From Nocardia anocheti (GTDB lineage: Bacteria; Actinomycetota; Actinomycetes; Mycobacteriales; Mycobacteriaceae), in contig NZ_JAQQFV010000011.1 in the NCBI RefSeq assembly GCF_029675105.1, positions 165,581 through 229,580 of the forward strand: a stretch of DNA of 64,000 nt, in the 5' to 3' direction. Shown piece by piece: positions 60,548-64,000 of the stretch. The notes below the pieces were generated by a model. That model worked only from the letters and a program-made list of their open reading frames with translations, searched no databases and was not told where the DNA came from. A program made the translations under genes and the position numbers. The first letter of the stretch is position 1; each line of letters opens with the position of its first letter.

Positions 60548-60561
60548 GAACGGTGTTCAAG
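60545..60561 (+). promoter_or_regulatory. BioQ-like operator upstream of bioA
   Basis: Perfect inverted repeat CTTGAAC-GGT-GTTCAAG, seven-base arms with a three-base centre. It closely matches the TGAAC-N3-GTTAC/GTTCA sites of the TetR-type biotin repressor BioQ in Corynebacterium and mycobacteria. A second copy of the core precedes bioF. The bioQ gene itself is not in the window. Confidence 0.75.
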
Positions 60562-60601
60562 GCCGTCGCTGCGGCGGCACCGGACGACGACGAGGAAACC
60601 T

Positions 60602-61879
60602 GTGGACCTGACTCCCGAGCAGATCAGCGCCCTCGATGCCGAGCACGTCTGGCATCCCTACGGCGGCTTCCCCGCGACCACCGAGCCCCTGGTGGTCGCG
60701 AGCGCGGCGGGCACCCGGCTCACCCTGGCCGACGGGCGCGAACTGGTCGACGGCATGAGCTCGTGGTGGGCCGCGGTCCACGGCTACCAGCACCCGGTAC
60801 TCGACGCGGCCCTGCTGGCCCAGTCGCGACGGATGAGTCACGTGATGTTCGGCGGTCTCACCCACGAACCCGCGACCCGGCTCGCCCAACTACTCGTCGA
60901 ACTCACTCCCGAGGGCCTGGACAAAGTCTTCCTCTGCGACTCCGGCTCGGTCTCGGTCGAGGTCGCCACCAAGATGTGCCTGCAGTACTGGCGCGGCGTC
61001 GGCCGCCCCGGCAAACACCGCCTGCTCACCTGGCGCGGCGGCTACCACGGCGACACCTTCACCCCGATGAGCGTCTGCGATCCCGAGGGCGGCATGCACG
61101 CGCTGTGGACCGACGTCCTCACCGAGCAGGTCTTCGTCCCCGCCCCGCCGCGCGAGTTCGACCCCGCCTACGCCGCCGAACTCGCCCGCGCCGTGCGCGC
61201 ACACCGCGACGAGCTGGCCGCGGTCATCGTGGAACCCGTCGTCCAGGGCGCGGGCGGCATGCGCTGGCACGACCCGCGCTACCTCACCGAACTGCGCCGG
61301 ATCTGCGACGAGAACGAGGTCCTGCTGGTCTTCGACGAGATCGCCACCGGCTTCGGCCGCACCGGCGAACTGTTCGCCGCCGACCACGCGGGCGTCGCCC
61401 CCGACGTGATGTGCGTCGGCAAGGCCCTGACCGGCGGCTATCTCACCCTCGCCGCCGCGCTGTGCACCACGCGCATCGCCGAGACCCTCAGCGCCGCCCA
61501 CGGCGGCCTCATGCACGGACCCACCTTCATGGGCAATCCGCTGGCCTGCGCGGTCGCCGTCGCCTCGCTGGAACTGTTGCGCTCGCGGGACTGGCGCGGC
61601 GAGGTCGCCCGGATCGAAGCCGAACTGACCGAGGGGCTTGCCCCCCTCGTCGGCCGCGACGGTGTCACCGACGTCCGGGTCCTCGGGGCGATCGGCGTGG
61701 TCGAACTGGCCGCCCCGGTCGACATGCGCGCCGCCACCGACGCCGCCGTCGGCGCGGGCGCCTGGCTGCGCCCCTTCCGCGATCTCGTCTACACGATGCC
61801 CCCGTTCATCAGCACGACCGAGGACATCGCCATCATCACCGGCGCGGTCCGCGCCGCGGTCGAGGCGTCGTCGCGATGA
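60602..61879 (+). CDS. bioA: Adenosylmethionine-8-amino-7-oxononanoate aminotransferase
   Basis: PLP aminotransferase of 425 residues that makes diaminopelargonate (DAPA) from KAPA with S-adenosylmethionine as amino donor. HVWHPYGGFPATTEPLVV near the start is diagnostic of BioA. DGMSSWWAAVHGYQHPVLD and LTWRGGYHGDTFTPMSVC follow, with the PLP lysine in CVGKALTGGYLTLAAAL. GTG start with GAGGAA upstream. It is transcribed divergently from treX and controlled by the BioQ-like site. Its stop overlaps an ATG of the bioF frame as ATGA. Confidence 0.96.
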   Translation: MDLTPEQISALDAEHVWHPYGGFPATTEPLVVASAAGTRLTLADGRELVDGMSSWWAAVHGYQHPVLDAALLAQSRRMSHVMFGGLTHEPATRLAQLLVELTPEGLDKVFLCDSGSVSVEVATKMCLQYWRGVGRPGKHRLLTWRGGYHGDTFTPMSVCDPEGGMHALWTDVLTEQVFVPAPPREFDPAYAAELARAVRAHRDELAAVIVEPVVQGAGGMRWHDPRYLTELRRICDENEVLLVFDEIATGFGRTGELFAADHAGVAPDVMCVGKALTGGYLTLAAALCTTRIAETLSAAHGGLMHGPTFMGNPLACAVAVASLELLRSRDWRGEVARIEAELTEGLAPLVGRDGVTDVRVLGAIGVVELAAPVDMRAATDAAVGAGAWLRPFRDLVYTMPPFISTTEDIAIITGAVRAAVEASSR

Positions 61880-61894
61880 GCGCCCCGACGGCCC

Positions 61895-61907
61895 TGAACA
61901 GCGTTCA
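61895..61907 (+). promoter_or_regulatory. BioQ-like operator upstream of bioF
   Basis: TGAAC-AGC-GTTCA, a perfect five-base inverted repeat with a three-base centre and the same core as the site before bioA. It lies just beyond the bioA stop. A candidate -10 (TAAGCT, 61910-61915) follows at once and would place the transcript start near the GTG at 61924. Confidence 0.65.
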
Positions 61908-61923
61908 AGTAAGCTGCTCAGCT

Positions 61924-63078
61924 GTGACTACGGATCCGTTGAGCTGGTTGGACGAGCGCGCGGCCGAGCGGGTCGACGCCGGGCTGCGCAGGCAGTTGCG
62001 CGTGCGCGCCGCCGAGTCGCCCGCCATCGACCTGGCCTCCAACGACTACCTCGGCCTGGTGCGCCACCCCGAGGTCGTCGAGGGCGCCATCGCCGCCGTG
62101 CGCCGCTGGGGCGCCGGATCCACCGGCTCCCGACTGGTCACCGGCACCACCGCCGCCCACGAGCGGCTCGAGGCCGAGCTGGCCGAATTCGTCGGCGCCG
62201 ACACCGGTTTGGTGTTCGCCTCCGGCTACGCCGCCAACCTCGGCGCGGTCACCGCTCTCGCCGGTCGCGGCACCCTGATCGTCTCCGACGCGGGCAGCCA
62301 CGCCTCCCTCGTCGACGCCTGCCGCCTCTCGCGCGCCCGCGTCGAGATCGCCCCGCATCGCGATGTCGACACGGTCGAGCGCCTGCTCGGCGAGCGCACG
62401 GAGGAGCGCGCCCTGGTCCTCACCGACTCGGTGTTCAGCGCCGACGGCGACCTGGCCCCGCTGGCCGACCTGCACCGGGTCACCCGCGCCGCGGGCGCGA
62501 TCCTGCTCGTCGACGAGGCGCACGGTCTCGGCGTGCGCGGTCGCGGCGGCCGCGGCCTCGTCCACGAACTCGGCCTGGCGGGCGAACCCGACCTCGTCAT
62601 CACCGCGACTCTGTCCAAGGCCTTCGCCGCCCAGGGCGGTGTCGTCCTGGCCGACGCCCGCATCCGCGCCCACCTCATCGACGCCGCCCGCACCTTCATC
62701 TTCGACACGGGCCTGGCCCCGGCCGCCGTCGGTGCCGCCAGCGCCGCCCTGGCCCTGCTGCGCCGCGACCCCACCATGGCCACCCGCGTCCTGGACCGCG
62801 CCGCCGACATCGCCCGGATCGCCGGGGTCCCCGACCCCGACTCGGCCGTCGTCTCGGTGGTCCTCGGCGATGCCCAACTCGCCTTCGACGCTGCCCAGGC
62901 CTGCCGTGCCCGCGGCCTCGACGTCGGTTGCTTCCGCCCCCCGTCGGTCCCCGAGGGCACCTCCCGCCTGCGCCTGACCGCCCGCGCCAACCTCACCGAC
63001 GCCGAACTCGACACCATCGCCGAGGTCCTCGGCGAGGTCCTCGCCGACGCGCGCGGCAGGGAAGCGGTCCCGGCATGA
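61924..63078 (+). CDS. bioF: 8-amino-7-oxononanoate synthase
   Basis: PLP enzyme of 384 residues that condenses pimeloyl thioester with alanine to KAPA. IDLASNDYLGLVRHPEVVEG, STGSRLVTGTTAAHERLEAE, LLVDEAHGLGVRGRGGRG and the PLP lysine in ITATLSKAFAAQGGVVL are all present. Two starts compete. ATG 61876 overlaps the bioA stop, and GTG 61924 lies just after a BioQ-like operator and a -10, which would make a leaderless transcript. I list the GTG because the operator would otherwise lie in coding sequence; both could be used. The stop overlaps bioD as ATGA. Confidence 0.94.
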   Translation: MTTDPLSWLDERAAERVDAGLRRQLRVRAAESPAIDLASNDYLGLVRHPEVVEGAIAAVRRWGAGSTGSRLVTGTTAAHERLEAELAEFVGADTGLVFASGYAANLGAVTALAGRGTLIVSDAGSHASLVDACRLSRARVEIAPHRDVDTVERLLGERTEERALVLTDSVFSADGDLAPLADLHRVTRAAGAILLVDEAHGLGVRGRGGRGLVHELGLAGEPDLVITATLSKAFAAQGGVVLADARIRAHLIDAARTFIFDTGLAPAAVGAASAALALLRRDPTMATRVLDRAADIARIAGVPDPDSAVVSVVLGDAQLAFDAAQACRARGLDVGCFRPPSVPEGTSRLRLTARANLTDAELDTIAEVLGEVLADARGREAVPA

Positions 63079-63743
63079 GCATCCTGCTGATCAGCGGCAC
63101 CTCGACCGATGTCGGCAAGACCGTCGTCACCGCCGCGCTCGCCGCCGCCGCGACGGCCGCGGGCCGCACCGTCGCGGTGTGCAAGCCCGCCCAGACCGGC
63201 ATCGCCCCCGGCGAACCCGGCGACCTCGCCGAGGTCACCCGCCTGTCCGGCGTGACCCGCACCGTCGAACTCGCCCGCTACCCGGAACCACTGGCCCCCG
63301 ACACCGCGGCCCGCCGCGCGAACCAGCCGCTGCTGACGCTGGACGAGACCGTCGCCGCCGTCGACGCGCTCACCGACGCCGACCTGGTCCTGGTCGAAGG
63401 CGCGGGCGGCCTGCTCGTCCGCATGGGGGAGTTCACCCTCCTGGACCTGGCCCAGAAGCTCGGTGCCCCCGTCCTCGTCGTCGCCGCCGCGGGCCTGGGC
63501 ACCCTCAACCACAGCGAACTGACCACCCGCACCCTGGCCGCCGCCGGAGTGCCGTGCGCCGGACTCGTCATCGGCTCCTGGCCCACCAACCCCGACCTCG
63601 CCTCGCGATGCAATCGCGACGACCTCCCCCGGATCACCGAGACGCCGCTGCTCGGCGCTATCCCCGAGGGCGCGGGCCGCTGGGACCGCGCCCGCTTCAC
63701 CACGGCCGCCCCCGGCTGGTTCCCCGCCGACTGGCGACCATGA
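63075..63743 (+). CDS. bioD: Dethiobiotin synthetase
   Basis: ATP-dependent ligase of 222 residues that closes the ureido ring of dethiobiotin from DAPA and carbon dioxide. The P-loop is ISGTSTDVGKTVVTAAL, followed by AVCKPAQTGIAPGEPGDLAE and VEGAGGLLVRMGEFTLLD. Its ATG overlaps the bioF stop (ATGA), giving tight coupling. bioB, the last step, is not in the window. A 15-base perfect palindrome CCATGATGATCATGG (63739-63753) covers the stop. Confidence 0.96.
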   Translation: MSILLISGTSTDVGKTVVTAALAAAATAAGRTVAVCKPAQTGIAPGEPGDLAEVTRLSGVTRTVELARYPEPLAPDTAARRANQPLLTLDETVAAVDALTDADLVLVEGAGGLLVRMGEFTLLDLAQKLGAPVLVVAAAGLGTLNHSELTTRTLAAAGVPCAGLVIGSWPTNPDLASRCNRDDLPRITETPLLGAIPEGAGRWDRARFTTAAPGWFPADWRP

Positions 63744-64000
63744 TGATCATGGACGGCGTACGAAATAGCCGCTGACCAGGCGATTTGACTTCGTGTTCGG
63801 CGGTGCGTAACTTAATTCGAGTCAGAGCGACACGGACACCGACCCGGCCACCACGTGGTAGGGAAACGAGGTAGGACGATGAGCGCCTGACTGATCATGT
63901 GTTCGGGGTCATCGTGCTGGGAGCTTGCTTCCGGGGGTGGGTCTGAGCTAAAGTATGAACCCTTGCCCTGCTGAAACCCCCGCTAGATCGGGTTGTTGAG
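63744..64000. other. Region after bioD, no gene assigned
   Basis: 257 bases to the window end. It contains a good promoter (63785-63813), then a possible leader with a ribosome-site-like GAGGTAGG and a three-codon frame ATG AGC GCC TGA (63879-63890). Two further short frames, 21 codons from 63897 and 14 codons from 63963, each end inside the window. None resembles a known protein. A downstream gene may begin beyond the edge. Confidence 0.5.
63785..63813 (+). promoter_or_regulatory. Strong sigma70/SigA-type promoter after bioD
   Basis: TTGACT (63785-63790), a 17-base spacer and TAACTT (63808-63813). This is the best -35/-10 pair in the window. It directs transcription rightward out of the window into an unknown unit. 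Confidence 0.75.

Noticed and set aside
63897..63962. Short frame of 21 codons starting at the ATG in the last segment
   Set aside because: No ribosome site at proper spacing, no hydrophobic or conserved pattern, and it ends within the window.

Overview
The window is high-GC actinobacterial DNA. Gene content and order point to a mycolate-containing member of the Mycobacteriales, most likely Nocardia or a close relative. The signs are a Wag31/DivIVA-SepF-YggT division block, an EmbA/B/C-type arabinosyltransferase, an MTB12-like lipoprotein, a CtpE-type P-ATPase, a Ddn-like F420 reductase, an F420-type LLM oxidoreductase, DnaE1, the TreX/TreY/TreZ trehalose enzymes and a bioA-bioF-bioD cluster. 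Many genes start with GTG or TTG, and ATGA, GTGA and TTGA stop/start overlaps are common. This is a chromosomal housekeeping segment. I see no tRNA, rRNA, CRISPR array, insertion sequence, integrase or prophage. No gene-free gap exceeds about 275 bases.

Layout. (1) Bases 1-2893: a LuxR-type ATP-binding (LAL) regulator cut by the left edge, followed by a tandem repeat derived from its own stop-codon region. (2) 3167-7132: the distal division cluster pgeF, yggS, sepF, yggT, wag31 and a small membrane protein. (3) 7140-14215: a T-box leader and ileS, a secreted NlpC/P60 hydrolase, galU (convergent), dinB and a lipoprotein. (4) 14246-20011: a large inverted repeat, a solitary emb gene, then a divergent ADP-ribosylglycohydrolase / SMI1-domain pair. 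(5) 20074-30036: rarD, ctpE, a phzF-like gene, a membrane protein, rluD-like and lspA, two lipoproteins, an LLM oxidoreductase and a VOC protein. (6) 30041-39386: an acetate locus on the minus strand comprising a LytS-type kinase, a LytTR regulator, a small membrane protein with a second symporter, DUF485-actP, acs and a LON-domain protein. (7) 39631-46763: dnaE1, a hydrolase, a TetR regulator and a large membrane protein. (8) 46818-60460: treZ, a serine esterase/beta-lactamase, ilvA, a Ddn homologue, a second LAL regulator facing a SnoaL/membrane-protein pair, then treY and treX. (9) 60545-64000: bioA, bioF and bioD with two BioQ-like operators, then a promoter and the start of an unknown unit.

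How the genes work together. Region 2 makes the polar-growth and septation machinery. Regions 3 and 7 supply translation and replication. Region 6 is a coherent acetate uptake and activation unit, and I find a LytTR-type paired direct repeat upstream of DUF485-actP-acs. Region 8 holds the maltodextrin-to-trehalose route, but split: treZ lies 7 kb from treYX on the opposite strand. Region 9 makes biotin from KAPA-pathway precursors under probable BioQ control.

Most of the window is conserved and well described. The less ordinary observations are the LytTR site, the two BioQ sites, the in-frame repeat expansions at similar places in both LAL regulators, the degenerate tandem repeats that copy gene ends (2887-3090 and 37000-37177), the structured leader before the NlpC/P60 gene, and the divergent pair of immunity-type proteins. 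All assignments come from reading the sequence and from memory of the families; no search was run.
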